Shown here: in pieces, positions 45,651-58,141 of the stretch
How positions within the stretch are numbered: position 1 is the stretch's first letter
Layout: each line of letters opens with the position of its first letter
Source: Bretschneidera sinensis
Lineage: Eukaryota > Streptophyta > Magnoliopsida > Brassicales > Akaniaceae
DNA: 64,000 nt
Assembly (NCBI GenBank): GCA_023935145.1
Contig: CM043698.1
Coordinates: 80,370,001 to 80,434,000, forward strand
Direction of reading: 5' to 3'
Notes under the pieces: generated by a model
Told to the model about the DNA's origin: nothing
The model's database searches: none
The model's input: only the letters and a program-made list of their open reading frames with translations
Position numbers and translations under genes: made by a program

Positions 45651-47662
45651 GTCCCATTATCTTTTTATATGGTTTGAACATATAATGACTTTCAAATAGT
45701 TGGGATGAATGTAATGTTGAACTGGTTGAAGGAAAAGATTTTGCCTGCAATTTTAATACTTGGGAATAATTAGGATTTGGATTTGTAGGTAAAAATGGAA
45801 ATTCTTCAAGAGATTTAAATCTATTTGGATATTGACGAGTTTCGGGTGATTGTGATGGAGAATGAGTTTTTTTATAAGATTGTGTTTTTTGGGTTTGGGC
45901 TATGCATTGCATAATCCATTGGGCTTTGTGGTCTTGAAGGTGATTTAGTATTTTGGGATTTTGAATATGAAGGAGATGTTGATTTGATTTTGAGTATGGC
46001 TTGATTGGAAGTCAAGACCCTATATCTATTGTGTTTTTTCACTCAGTGTTGTTGCCTTGCAAAAATTCACGAGTAAGAAAATCAGGATGAGAATTTAGTT
46101 CTCCTTTGATAAATTCTATGTCAAAATCAAAAACACTTAAAATTGTTTGTCATCTGGCAAATATTTGTTTAGAAACTAGATTTTGAACATATTTTTGTAA
46201 AACTTCTTTTGTTGCTTTACAATCATTCCTTAAAAAAACTATTTTATTATATAAATCATCTTGAAATTTTGATATGCATAAAATTATTGATAAAATCTTT
46301 TTTTTAATTGTAGAATAGTTCTTTTGAGGACCTAGTCATACACCATATTGAAATCTAATTACTTGTTCATTTGCTTTATCTAGGAGTTTTTGTTTGAGTA
46401 TGCCACTATATCCTATGTCAGACGTATCTATTTCTACAATAATTTATGCTTGAGGATTTAGAATTCCTAAACAAGTAAGAGAATTGGCTCTTGATTTAAG
46501 CTCTTTAATGATTAGAAAATGTTCATAAGACCAAGGAATATGATTTTTGTGTAACCTTTTATATAAAGGTTCACACAATTGACATAATTGAGAAAACAAA
46601 TCAGAGACTTAATTTAAACATCCCAAAAATCTTTGCAATTGAGTTTTATCTTTAATTTGATCAGTAAATTCTATGGATCTTGTTATTGGTTTAATCGTTC
46701 CTTGATAAATATCATGTCCTAAAAATCTAATTTTTGTTTGAAATAATTACATTTTTGAATAAGATAAAACTAACTCATTTCTTTTAATAATCTGAATGAA
46801 CATTTTTAAATGTTTGAAATGCTGTTCTACTGCATTTGAAAAAATTAATACATTATCAATGTAAACAATACTAAATTGCATATAAAGATTAAAAATATCA
46901 TTCATAATATTTTGAAATTCGGATGGAGCATTTTTTAATCCAACTGACATTCTATTCTATTCATAATGACCAAATAGAACATTGAATGCAATTTTGTATC
47001 TATCTTGTTCAACTATTTGTGTGTGCCAAAACCCTAATTTTATATCAAATTTTGAAAATATTATAAGATCAAGTAACCTATTGAATGGATCCCTTTTGTT
47101 AGGTATTGGATATCTAATCCATTTTAAAACTTTATTAAGAGGTTTATAATTGATTACTAATCTTGGTGCTCCTCATTTTAATTCTTCTTGTTTTTTAACA
47201 TAAAATGCAGAATTAATTTTTTATCTAATAATGCTTGTTTTTCTTGTTGGCAATATTATAATACTTTTCCATTAATTTGAATAGGTCTTGCTTTTGTAAG
47301 AATGTTGCTTTTATGAAAATTGTTTTGGTAAGAAAGATAGATTATATGTTTCTTTCTTTCCCAAAAGGCTTGGGGAAGGTCAGAACATATATTTTTTGAA
47401 AAATTTGTATTAATTCTTCTATTTGTTTTTTAATCTGAGATTGTTGAATTTGTTCCTCTATTCTTTTGTAATTTATTTCTTCTTTGAGAAAATCTATATG
47501 TGCTTTCTTATTTTGTATTAAATTAATTTGCCTATATATAGTATTATTTTGTAATAAATTTAATTCTTTTGTATCTACGTATTGTAAAAATTGAAAACTA
47601 AGTTGTTGTAGTTTGGCATTTCTTGTATCTAGTGTTCTTGTTTTTATATTATTACACTTCAT
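45650..47662 (-). mobile_element. Endogenous pararetrovirus copy 2 (RT-RNase H and C-terminal region)
   Basis: Minus strand: upstream Gln/Lys-rich part (47662-47342), RT (about 47250-46600), RNase H (about 46450-46060) and a Pro/Ser/Gln-rich C-terminal part (45990-45650) similar to 36290-35900 of copy 1. It lies head-to-tail with copy 1. Stops and shifts occur throughout. Confidence 0.75.
46600..46950 (-). pseudogene. Pararetroviral reverse transcriptase fragment, catalytic motif altered
   Basis: 46950-46747 reads GLKNAPSEFQNIMND and then YIDN where the catalytic YIDD motif is expected, followed by VEQHFKHLKMF. The change and nearby stops mean it is inactive. Confidence 0.8.
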
Positions 47663-50600
47663 AAATATATTATATCTAGTATAGTAATAATTACAAATTA
47701 TTTAATTAATCACTTACAAGTTACAACAATATAAAAATATAAATTATATTTCATATAATTTATATATAAATATATATTAATATCTATAAAATTATAATTA
47801 TCATGTTATATAGAATTAGTAAAAGTATTAAACTTTGCTATAAATTAATTAATTAAACTTAAATTTAAATTTAAATTATTTTTATTTTTATTATTTTAAT
47901 TAATTAATCAATATTATTTTATTAAAATTTTGAAATATCCCAACGTATTCAAAAGGCTTACGCTTTAACGCCTCACTTAATGCCTTTATCTCTTAAAACA
48001 CTTATTGTAGTATGTAATCCAAATTATAAATTATAAGAATTATATTGGTGATAAATTATATAAAGAATAAAAGATATAAAGAATAAACACAAAATATAGA
48101 AAAACATAAACAATATATATTCAAAATTAGTAAGAAACGAATTATGCAACAAGTAATAGAAATTACAACAAATAAATAAGAAATACTAAAAAATAAACTC
48201 AACACGAGTAGACATGTAGCTGGTGAAAAAGAAAAGTTGGAGTACCCATGAATTTGAAGGATTTGAAACTGGAACAGACTAGCCTGGTCCAGGTTAGTGT
48301 AGGATTGGGACTTCCAAAATGGCTTAAAGCATTGAACCCTGATGAAGTTGACAACAGTTTGGGCTTGGGTCACAATCTTGACTTAGAAATTGAGTCAGTT
48401 TGATGGTTAAAATGTAGATGACTACTGAATAAAACCACAAAATTTGAACTATTCAAAGACTTGTCATTATTGTTTAGGGGGATTCATTTAGGGAAAAGTT
48501 GTGAAAAATTATTCAATACTTTAAAAAAATATTTTACCATAGATATTTTATCGATTGAGGTTGGCCCTTTTTATCAAGAATGTTTGAATTCGAATTTTTT
48601 CATTGCGGTGAAGTAAGGCAGTCTTTATTCAGTGGTCTGAAATTAATGAACATTTTTACCTAAATCATATGCGGAGACACTCACACAGTGTTAATAGAAA
48701 CAACACCCTTTTTCATTCTAATGATTTTTTATATATAAAAAATATTGTTTCTTTCTTTTACATTTATGTAGACATCATTTAAAAAATTATTGACTAAACA
48801 CTGAATGAATGTAAAAATAACAAATAATACTATGTAACAAAGTACCGCAACGAAGAAAAACGATTTCCTACCAATTTTAACCCAAACTTCTAGTAATATG
48901 CTTTCTGATCTTAACATCTTCTAACTCCTCCATGGTTACGTATACAATCACAAAACGGAAAGTACAATAATTTCTATCCATCAAAATGCCTTATCTCCTT
49001 CTCTAGAAAAATGGATATGATTTTCTCTCATTATTGTTTCTCTCTCTAGAACATGTGCTACATCTCTCTTCATTTTCTGTTCGCTTTCCATACTTGTAGC
49101 AAAATCAGTTGATTACCAATAAACAACAAAATACATATATAGAAAAATGTAAGAATTATCTTTTTAGAAGATTTATATCTTTTGGTAAACTTTTATTAAA
49201 TATACTTTAGACGGATCGGACTGTCCATCATAGATGTCCAACCCAATTCGAAATCTAAAAACCATAAAAATGATTATAAAAATAATAATCAGTACTTCTA
49301 AAGTATTGAATAATTTCTCCAAAGTTTTATGTATGCATGAGAGCGAGGACACATAGAAAGAGTATTGAATAATTAAAGAATTTGATTGGATGTATGTAAG
49401 AATAACTAACTTTTTTTCAACGAGTTTAGCATCTATTATATAAAATATTTGTTAGAAAAAAATACCACATTTCATAGTAATTATTTAAAGATTTTTTTCT
49501 TTTCATTATAAATTTAAAATTTTATTTTATTCCTTGGACAAATAAAAAACTCTTACTTAATAGGCTAATAATTAAAATTAAGTTTTTCTTTTTCCTGTTT
49601 ATTTTAAATTAAGTTTAATTTTACTATTTATGAATAAGTCTTATACAAACAATTCATAATGACCTATACCTCTATATATACAAGTATGATAGTGGTGTGG
49701 TCATGTAGAAACATTTGTTGAAAAAAATCATTTCCTAACAATTGTTTATTAGATTAAATATATTTTATTCACTAGTACAAAAAATATGCCTAATAATATT
49801 TATTAGATTGAGTATTTTTCTAATAAAATTAATATTTAATTTTACTATATACAAAAAAAACATAGAAACAAAACATGATTATATATAAATAAGTCTTTCA
49901 CAAACAATTTATTACTATGCAATTAAATCATATGAAATCAATAAATTTATCAGTATATTGAATTTTTTTACATTAAAACAACGTTAATGTTTCTTGATAT
50001 TTTTAATTTTGGAAACTTTATTTTTTATTTCTTATATTCAATCATATAACTTCTTTTTTTACTTTTTTTATCACATATAAAGTAAAAAATTTAATTATGT
50101 TTGATTAGAATTACGTACAAGAATAATTAGTAAGTTCAAAAAAATAAGTAAAGCTTAGTAGAGAAAAGCTGGGCATGTGTATTTTTTACTTTTTAAGAGA
50201 TACCTATATATAATTTTACCCCTATTTTGCAAAGACACCAAGCGAAAAAGTAAAAAATAAAATTTTAAATTATAAAATCCGTTTAACTTAAATACATCAG
50301 AATTTTTAATTTTCTCAAAGAATAATCTAATCATAATTTATGTTAAAAGATGCAAAAGATGATTGAGCCAAAAAGCTTCACTTTTTATTGAAGTGAAGAT
50401 CACCACATTTTTATTGTGCCGGATCATGATCTTTTTCATTTGAAAATTAAAATGAAGCCAAATTTATGGTAAAACTGAATGTCACATCATCAAATGGAGA
50501 ATATTTAAATTCAAATTTATCAATGTGACAATTAATCTCAACATAAACTTGACTTCCATTTCGATTCTTAAATTAAAAAAATCATAGTTCTATTATGTCA

Positions 50601-51813
50601 AGCCCTACTCATTTGGGCTAGATTCCTGGCCTCCTCAAGTAAAGCTCCACTTGATAGCTCAACCAAATTCTATAGCACAATAAAGGCATATTGTTTTTCA
50701 AGAAAGGAACATCTTAACCATCGAACTCAAAAACAACCAAAAAAAAAAAATGGAAAGAAAAACAACCATTTGTTTTGTTAGATATTAATAAAGAATTGAT
50801 CAAAAATTAGATCATATATGCATAACCAAAAAGCTTCTAAATTTCAACTTTTGAGATCTCATCTTATCATAATTTCAGTTTCAGTCAAACAAACTTGATT
50901 TGGCTCTTCCAAACATAGAAAACGAAAAATGTGAAAGTGGGAGGGAGGGAGTTGCGGGGGGACGTAGATGCAGCACTCCCAATGTTTAGTGTTGTTTTGA
51001 GTTGGCGCCTGGCGAGCAATGTGCTTGTGCGCTGTCTTCCTTTGTCTGGTAGGCGCAACCGACAGATATGAGATCCACACAATAAAGGGCCCTACTTGTT
51101 ATACGGTCCACTAGTACCTTTAGGAAAGTTCACGTGGACTCTTGGAGACAGAGAGTGGCGGAATATATATAGCCGCGCAGTATATACTCCACTTGTAATG
51201 AAGGTTAAGGATATCCACTTATAGCATACGGTAAGTATACCTTCCGTATACGTAGTGGCCAGTGGGTCTTCGTACACAAAAGTTTAAGACTGATACAATA
51301 GGGGTGTATCCATAATTTCCTAAACCCAATTGGCTTGATATTATATAATCTTTAGTAGCTTTTGCTATATATAAATATTTTTTAATGTGCTTTTTTTATT
51401 TACGCTTTTGACATTATATAAATATAAATTATAATCAATTATAAATATTAAATCATTGAGATTACCATTACAAAATATTTTTTATTATTAATTTAATTAT
51501 TTCATTAATATTAATAATTTAATTATAATATGTTAAATAATATTATTTAGATTACTATTATTATTATTATTTAAATTACTTGTATTTTATTATGATTAAT
51601 TTTTATTGTACAAATAATATAATCAATCGAGGAACAAAAAACATCTAAATAGTTAAGTGGTTCTCATGTACATTTTTTTTTATAATTTCAACATTTAAAA
51701 TCAATTTTATAATTTATTAATCAAATACACTTATTATTTTTATAATACGTTTAAATACATATTTTATCGAACATTAAATAGCTTTTAACTTCACAAAAAA
51801 AATTAAAATTATA
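47663..51813. other. AT-rich intergenic DNA without recognised gene
   Basis: Mostly A/T-rich with chance frames; the longest, minus 48373-48056, has a hydrophobic stretch but no recognisable domain. A GC-richer island at 50930-51290 stands out and is listed separately. Confidence 0.5.
50930..51290. other. GC-richer island with a TATA-like sequence
   Basis: About 360 bp with text such as gttggcgcctggcgagcaatg and agccgcgcag in a strongly AT-rich region. tatatata at 51164-51171 and a small palindrome-like pair (gcatacggtaagtatacc, ttccgtatacg, 51226-51254) could be promoter elements. Open minus frames at 51080-50859 and 51277-51092 have no recognisable family. Confidence 0.3.
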
Positions 51814-51821
51814 GGTTAATC

Positions 51822-53355
51822 TAGGGGTGAGCATGAAACCCGGTTGACCCACGAACCCGACCCAAACCGATATAATTGGTTGGGTTGGGTTGTGTCTTTT
51901 TAGAGTTGGATTGGGTTAGGTTGAAAATATTTTGAACACGGTGGGTTGGGTTGGGTCATGGGTTCAAACTTTTCAACCCGACCCAAACCGGTAACCCGGT
52001 CAAATATATAATTATATATTTTATATTTATTGAATATAAAATAACGTATAAATAATTATAGTATAATTATAAAATATATAATTATAAAATATTCATTCTA
52101 ATTACTACTAGTGTGTAAAATTATATGTAGCAAATACTCTAATGTCCAAACTAGTTTCATATTTTCTAATTACCTAGATTTTAGTTTCAAATATTTACAC
52201 TAGAAACAAGTACTGATTTCGAGTTATGAAATAGTTTTCATAATTATTTTTAAGTATAACTTCAATCAGAATAAATCGATGCACAATTAACTTATGCTAA
52301 CAAAATTTTGATTTCTTGTACTGTTGTAATGATAAAATAAACACAAAAATTAACACTCTAACTTACAAGATTCCAGTCGGGATCAATGTATGCAGATAAA
52401 CTTATATTCCAAAAAGATGCACCATAATGTTGATGGAAGAAATGTTGAATGCATGACAAAGTTTAGTAATACCAACTTGTTGGAAGTCTTTCATGCAAAT
52501 ATTATTGAACCATTCAATTTGTCTCTTTGTGACCTTTTAAGAGCATTCATATCGCTTCCAAGTATATTAAAATATAGCCAAAAATTAGACTGATTAGTGA
52601 GAAAGCACTAGCACAGCCAACAAATGCTAAGCTACTAAAATATATTATTAGCAACTGTCCAGAAATCCATATTTCTTTCGTAATTGAACAGTTTTCTAAA
52701 GTAAATTAAATTTATGTCAACTAAAGCAATTCCTAGCTCAAACATTCGGATAAAGATTGTGTTTTTCAATATAACGATGAATCCATATTTTAACATCAAG
52801 GGCTCCAAGTTGTGAGCATACAGATAAACAATTGACCATAGTTACATCATCAGATTTTATATTACTCGCTTGCATTTCATGAAACAATGTCAAAGCATTC
52901 TTATCAAGTTTGGCTTCAACGTAGCCTCCAATTATGGCATTCCATGGCACAACATCTTTCTCTTGCATACCATCAAAAAGCTTCTTAGCAGTATCCAAAA
53001 AACCAAATTTAGTATAGCCTACAATCATTGTAGTCCATGAGACAATTATTCTATTTTCCATGTTATCAAATATTTTTGTGCTGTCAAACACATATTTTAC
53101 TTGTAATATGAATAGATTTATTTTTGGATTTAATAGAATATTGTTTTATTATGTAATATGTATGGTTTAATTATTTAGTAAAAAAATATATATCAATCCG
53201 GTGACCCAAACTGATTAGAATGGGTTAGGTTGAGTTGAGGTTGGATGGATTCATTGGTTGAATTGAGTTGGGTTAAGATTTTTTCAACCTGATATAAACA
53301 AGTTAGATTAAAATTTTAAAATAACTCGACTCAAACCGATTCACGCTTACCCTTA
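51822..53355. mobile_element. Non-autonomous hAT element carrying a PPR gene fragment
   Basis: 1,534 bp. Terminal inverted repeats are TAGGGGTGAGCATGAAAC at the left and TAAGGGTAAGCGTGAATC (right end, reverse complement), matching at 14 of 18 positions. The 8-bp target duplication is GGTTAATC/AGTTAATC at 51814-51821 and 53356-53363, seven of eight matching. Subterminal gggttgggttgggt-type repeats (51880-51990, 53190-53280) are usual for plant hAT elements. No hAT transposase is present. A PPR fragment sits inside. Confidence 0.8.
52712..53103 (-). pseudogene. Captured fragment of a pentatricopeptide-repeat (PPR) protein gene
   Basis: Minus strand: VSWTTMIVGYTKFGFLDTAK, then VVPWNAIIGGYVEAKLDKNA and LTLFHEMQASNIKSDDVTMV, about three PPR motifs of the PLS subfamily that usually edits or processes organelle RNA. 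After YIEKHNLYPNV one extra T (about 52740) shifts the frame; ELGIALVDI follows in the new frame, so PPR homology runs to about 52712. The remainder of a 500-900-residue PPR protein is absent. It lies wholly within the hAT element. Confidence 0.85.
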
Positions 53356-53363
53356 AGTTAATC

Positions 53364-54329
53364 TATGGGGGAGTCTAGATGCCTTTGATATAAATAACGT
53401 GTAAGTGATATGTAGTTTCTTTTTTGGCCTAAGTGATGCGTCGGTCTATATTCAATGGTCATTTTTTTATTTGTTAAAGCACTTTATAGTTTATGGGAAT
53501 GTAGCTATCACGATTTCTTTGAAAAAAAAATATTTTATATAATCAAAATATATTTTATGATAAAAATATATATATATATATATATTTTTTTTGCTTTTAA
53601 TATAATATTTTTTATTGTATCACCAAAAGTATATGCGACGGTGGTTATTACAATGTCTTTGCAATAAAAAAATTATTTTATTAAATAAAAATATACTTTT
53701 ATGATAAAATTTATATTTCTAATGATAAGATATATATTTTTGGTGGTAATTTTTTTTTATTTTTACTATCAATATTTTTATTTTTATCACAAAAAAAAGT
53801 GTCTTATCTCATAAATTACAGATAAGGTAAATTGTTTTTTTTTTCTTCAAAGACACCTTTAACTCCAACTTATGCAAAAATCTAATTGTGAGACTATAAT
53901 GCTGAAAAATTGACAATTTTTTTTTCTTAAGAGTACATACAAAATTCGTCATTAAAAAAATATAATGATAATCTCACGATTAATTACTTTATTTATAAAT
54001 TTTATAATAATAAAAATACATGTCAAAAAAAATAAGGCACTGAAATTTTATAATAAGATACGTCAGGCCACGAAGAATAAGGCATGCACTTAAAAAATGT
54101 TTTAAAATGTTATCTACATTCAAATTTCAAAAGTGATGATACCAATCTTTCTCTACCCTCATTTTCTCTCTTTTAAAGAAAGGCCACGATTCAACGGATG
54201 GTGACAGAATTAAAGATAAAACTTTTTCATGGTTATTATTATGTAGCGCGTGTGATAAGAGAATGAAACTTCTAACCCCTTTGATTTAGCAGCTAATAAT
54301 TATATAATAAAATTACTTATATATAATTG
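53364..54329. other. AT-rich intergenic DNA
   Basis: No gene is seen. Short (AT)n run at 53567-53586 followed by a T-run. Confidence 0.5.
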
Positions 54330-54330
54330 C

Positions 54331-54452
54331 CTTGTGGTGTAACCACGGCACGGCAGGGCAAATGAGAAAGGGAATTTATTCCTAACAAATTAAATGCTTT
54401 TGCTTTTGAAGCTCAGTTATTTACAAGTGCCTTGCCGTGGATACACCACAGT
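54331..54452. repeat. Imperfect inverted repeat (possible MITE or foldback)
   Basis: The arm TTGTGGTGTAACCACGGCAC at 54332 pairs with tgccttgccgtggatacaccaca at 54429-54451 over about 24 bases with two or three mismatches, separated by about 75 bp. The GC-rich arms stand out in AT-rich DNA. A target duplication is not clear (TAA on both sides is possible). Confidence 0.7.
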
Positions 54453-54563
54453 CCATTAATCGTTTGAAAAATGGATTAAATAATTAGAAGCCAAATCTTC
54501 AGGGTTAGATGTATATAAAGTTTAAAAAATTAAATTACATCATCCAAAATTTGATAGTACTTG

Positions 54564-54920
54564 TTAGGATTGAAATTAAATCGAGTTTTTATCGAACTAT
54601 TTGAATTTAAGCTTGGTTAAAGCTCAACTCAATCGAGTTTGGATCTGAAAATTAAGCTCGAATAGCTTATCGAGTCGAGTTTGAATACTTTAAAATTCGG
54701 TTCAAAAAGCTCTCAAACAATTTGATAAAATATTATCGAGTTCAAACTCGAATCAATATTTATTTAATATTTTTATTTATTAAAATTATAGTTCAGACTC
54801 GAACTTAAGCTCGAATGAGCAATTCAAAGCTCAGGCTCGAGCTTAAACTCGAATAGGCTCGATTGTTATCGAGCTCGAATACCTTAGCATTCGGGCTCGA
54901 TTCAGTTCCAACCTATCCCT
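54564..54920. mobile_element. hAT-type MITE
   Basis: 357 bp flanked by AGTACTTG (54556-54563) and AATACTTG (54921-54928), seven of eight matching. Ends are TTAGGATTG... and ...CTATCCCT, with inner inverted homology aaatcgag/ctcgatt. The interior is built of gctcgaRctcgaat-type repeats typical of small plant hAT elements. Confidence 0.7.
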
Positions 54921-54928
54921 AATACTTG

Positions 54929-55477
54929 TTTTCAAAAATAATATTAATTTTTATTTTTATAACATTATTAAATTTTATATATATATAAAAATATTTTTCA
55001 GTATATTATCAATTATGAAATGCTTGTTATGACAATTTATATATGGTGTATATAGTAGCAACTTATATATTTAAAAAAAGAAAGATAAAATGGACTCCTG
55101 AGATTTCATTCATAAGTCTTATTTCCTCTCTCAGTTTTTTTTTTAATTTATTTCTATTTAACCTTATAAAACATGATTTTATTCAACTGGGTCATTTTCA
55201 TCAAAATTCGTCAATAATATCTGTTGATTTCAAGAAAATCATATTTTAATTGATCAAGTGAAAGTTCACATAGACACAATGACTTAATTGAATAAAAATC
55301 AAATTTTACAAGATTAAATAGATACAAATGAAAAAGTTAAAACGTATCGCGTGAAATCTTGAAGGTTTATTTATCTTTTTTTTCTTTTATCTTAATAAAA
55401 AAAATACACAATTTCTATAAAAAAAATATATGTATTTATAACGAAAAAAAAGAGTATAATTTTGAAAAAAAAAAAAA
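54929..55477. other. AT-rich intergenic DNA
   Basis: No feature recognised. The open frame at 55043-55249 is Phe/Ile/Leu-rich chance coding. Confidence 0.5.
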
Positions 55478-55623
55478 CAAAGTTAACAGTATTACTGTTA
55501 CAGTACTACTTCACTGCTGAAAGAGATCACTACTTGGCTTCTCTGAACTCGTGATGCATGCGCACTCGTGATGCATGCGCTCCTGATACAGGAGTGGTTC
55601 TTCTCTGCCCAAAGTTAACAGTA
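55478..55623. repeat. 118-bp insertion flanked by a 14-bp direct repeat, with a 17-bp tandem repeat inside
   Basis: CAAAGTTAACAGTA occurs at 55478-55491 and 55610-55623. The inserted stretch contains ACTCGTGATGCATGCGC twice in tandem (55547-55563 and 55564-55580), exactly. It could be a small insertion with target duplication or filler DNA from break repair. Confidence 0.8.
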
Positions 55624-56454
55624 GAGCTTTTTACTACCATCCACAGTTTTTTTTTTTGTTTTCTTTGAAGAAAAATGGTAAACTGACTAAAAAGCCCTTA
55701 AACTTGATATTTACTATAATTTCATCTACATAATTAGAAACTTGTCTAATTAAAATAAAAAATAATTATAACGTTGATAATTTAGTTCCTTTAAATAAAA
55801 TAATTATTGTAATAAATATATTTATAACCATGTGAAATACAAGTATTGAGTGTTATAATCTAGATATTGAGTTTAGAGAGTTTAAGCATAGTAGTCATTG
55901 CATTACCGATTTATTGGTTAATTTTTTTTATGTTGAATCTCGCAAAATTTATGTGTTAAATCAAACGACTGCGGATACCCGATATCAAAGTCGAATATGA
56001 ACCCAAAACTTTTTTTTCTCGGTTCAAAACTAATTTAAATCTTAAATCATTAAAGATAAAAAAAAATAATACCACCTAGTAAGTAGCAACTTGTAGAAGT
56101 AACATATACACTTCAAATTACATCACTTGAAATTAAAAAGAAGAAGAAAAAAATATATTATTTTAACAGAAGTTGGTCCTTATCCTAAAGTTATAGGGTT
56201 AAATTTTTTTTTTTGCATTCTTAAAATTTGTAATTATATTATGTATATAGATATATAATTGGGTTTAACGACTCCTCGTAATTTAAGTGGTCAAACCCAA
56301 CACTCACTCAAAGCCTTCAAAGCCCATTGATATTTGTTTTTCAAACATCTAAATCTGTTAAATTTTTTTTTCTGTCATTCTTTTTAATTTTAGGTTAAGT
56401 AATTTAGAGTATATATGTTACTTCTGCATAATTTTATTTTATTATTTTTTTTGA
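55624..56454. other. AT-rich intergenic DNA
   Basis: No gene or element is recognised. Confidence 0.5.
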
Positions 56455-56459
56455 GTTTT

Positions 56460-57317
56460 TATTGGAAATCACCTTGGAGATGCCCAAGTGGTGATCTTCC
56501 AAACACCCAAGTCTAGAATGACTTGTAAAGATGAATCAGAAACAGAAACAGAAAACAAAGAAAAAGGAAAGGACACAGCAATTGTTATCGAGGTTCGACA
56601 ATAGTCTACGTCCCTGTGAGTTCCTCTGAACTCTCTGCACTAAATCAATGGTTCTTTACAAATACAACAACCCTCTCCAAGAAACTTAAGTTCTTGAAGA
56701 ACCAAAGAAGAGAAGAAAGAAAGTGATAAGAACTATTACAACGCCCTCTACCCAATCTATGCCACTCTCTCTTTAGAACCAGCCTTTTTTTTTAGATCTA
56801 TTCTAGTGCCTCTCCTGTGTTTTGTGTCTTTACACTCTCACACTTGCACTTGAATTCTCTTGTATGATGTTCACTTGTATGTCTTGTCTCACAATTGTGT
56901 TCTTGTGTTGAGATTGAAGCTAGGTGACCCTTTATATAGTGCACCACTTCTTGAGCCAATCTTTGAAGTCAATCTCCACCCTTAGATCTTGAGGACCATT
57001 CAATCATAGCCCTTCATCAATCCTTAGTGATCCTGTGCGTTTTGTTCATGCATCCAAGCACCTCTCAAAAGACTGAAAAGACTAGTCTTAGTGTGCTTGG
57101 AGCCGCGGCCTAGAACAGGGCACACAAGCATCATGTTCTGGGCGCCGTGGCCTGGGGGAGGTTAAGCCGCGGTGCACACCTCCTCCAGGCTTCCTTCATG
57201 CTGGGCGCCGTGGCTTGACCTGATGCAGCACTCCTTTTTGCTTGCTGTGTGCTGAGGCGCCAAGGTTTAATGAAGAACCTTTTCAAACCATGTTTAAACC
57301 TTAGACAAACACCAATA
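56460..57317 (-). mobile_element. Solo LTR of a Copia family related to the intact element at 2303-7608
   Basis: 858 bp with target duplication GTTTT at 56455-56459 and 57318-57322. On the minus strand it shares with the Copia LTR the end block (gatcaccac.tgggcatct.caaggtgatttcc), the ttcttgaagaaccaa block, the acggggacgtag-like block and the start (tgtctaaggtttaaacatg). TATA-like TATATAAAG is at about 56931-56939. The termini read TATTGG...CCAATA rather than TG...CA. U3 carries GC-rich gggcgccgtggc repeats at 57144 and 57204. Confidence 0.85.
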
Positions 57318-57322
57318 GTTTT

Positions 57323-57880
57323 GAATTAAGAAAAACTAAAGTTTTTGAATTCATATTCGAATTTAGTATCGAGTATCCGTACTCGCTTGATTCAATATAT
57401 AAATTTTATGAGATTCCATATAAATTTTTTTTTGATCAATATGTAATGCAAAGACTACAAATAACCCCCTTGCATTCTCGTATATTGCTTGACAACCATT
57501 AGTTTCCGTCAATTAGATGGACAAATTTGCTAATGTCATGCGTTAGATTTTCTGAGAATGCCCAGAATACCCTATTAAATCAACCGATGAAAAAAAAGCA
57601 AACTAATTGAATTCTATACTTCCTGTCCCAAGACCAAATACATAATATCCATATACGCAGAAAGTGAGAGAGATAGAGAGAGAGAGATTATTACTTGAAC
57701 AATTGAAGCAAAGCAAACCTATATGATAGTTGCCAAAGAAATCAAGAAACATTATTTTTAGGCTATTTGGTTTTGCTGAAAAAATTCAGAAAAAAGGAAA
57801 TGAATTTCACACTTTTTGAATCTCATGCATCCAAAAATTTGAAACCAATTATGCAATTGAGTCCAATTCAACTCCTAACA
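57323..57880. other. Intergenic DNA without recognised gene
   Basis: Contains a GA run at about 57665-57687. The open frame at 57767-57955 has no family resemblance. Confidence 0.5.
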
Positions 57881-57884
57881 GTTA

Positions 57885-58141
57885 GTGTTAATGCTAGAAA
57901 TATGTTGCTGAGTTGGAGGTCAGACCTCGGAATCTGCACAGGGGAGAGAACGTGAGCTAGGGGTCTCCAGAGGGGATGCCTCCGAGGATACTCCAAAGCT
58001 TTTGTTAGTGTGTAGTAAGTAGTATGAGAATGATAGTGCTTTTTTCTTTTAGGTCAAGAAAAAGAGATGCCCTTGGAATGCGTACATAGGTCTTTTTATA
58101 GGGTTTTGAGGCGGCCCTTTCGTCCAGAGCGGTGATGACAT
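57885..58141 (-). mobile_element. LTR fragment (R-U5-like)
   Basis: On the minus strand, CCTATAAAAAGACC (about 58103-58090) looks like a TATA box. It is followed by actttggagtatcctcggaggc-like text (about 58000-57975) and further GC-rich sequence, as in transcribed parts of Gypsy LTRs. It is cut on the right by the CACTA end at 58142. Family uncertain. Confidence 0.4.

Noticed and set aside
48056..48373. Hydrophobic 105-codon minus frame as a membrane protein gene
   Set aside because: AT-rich chance coding without homologous look, promoter or splice sites.
57767..57955. Small open frame before the CACTA element as a gene
   Set aside because: No family resemblance or splice context, and its end overlaps an LTR-like fragment.
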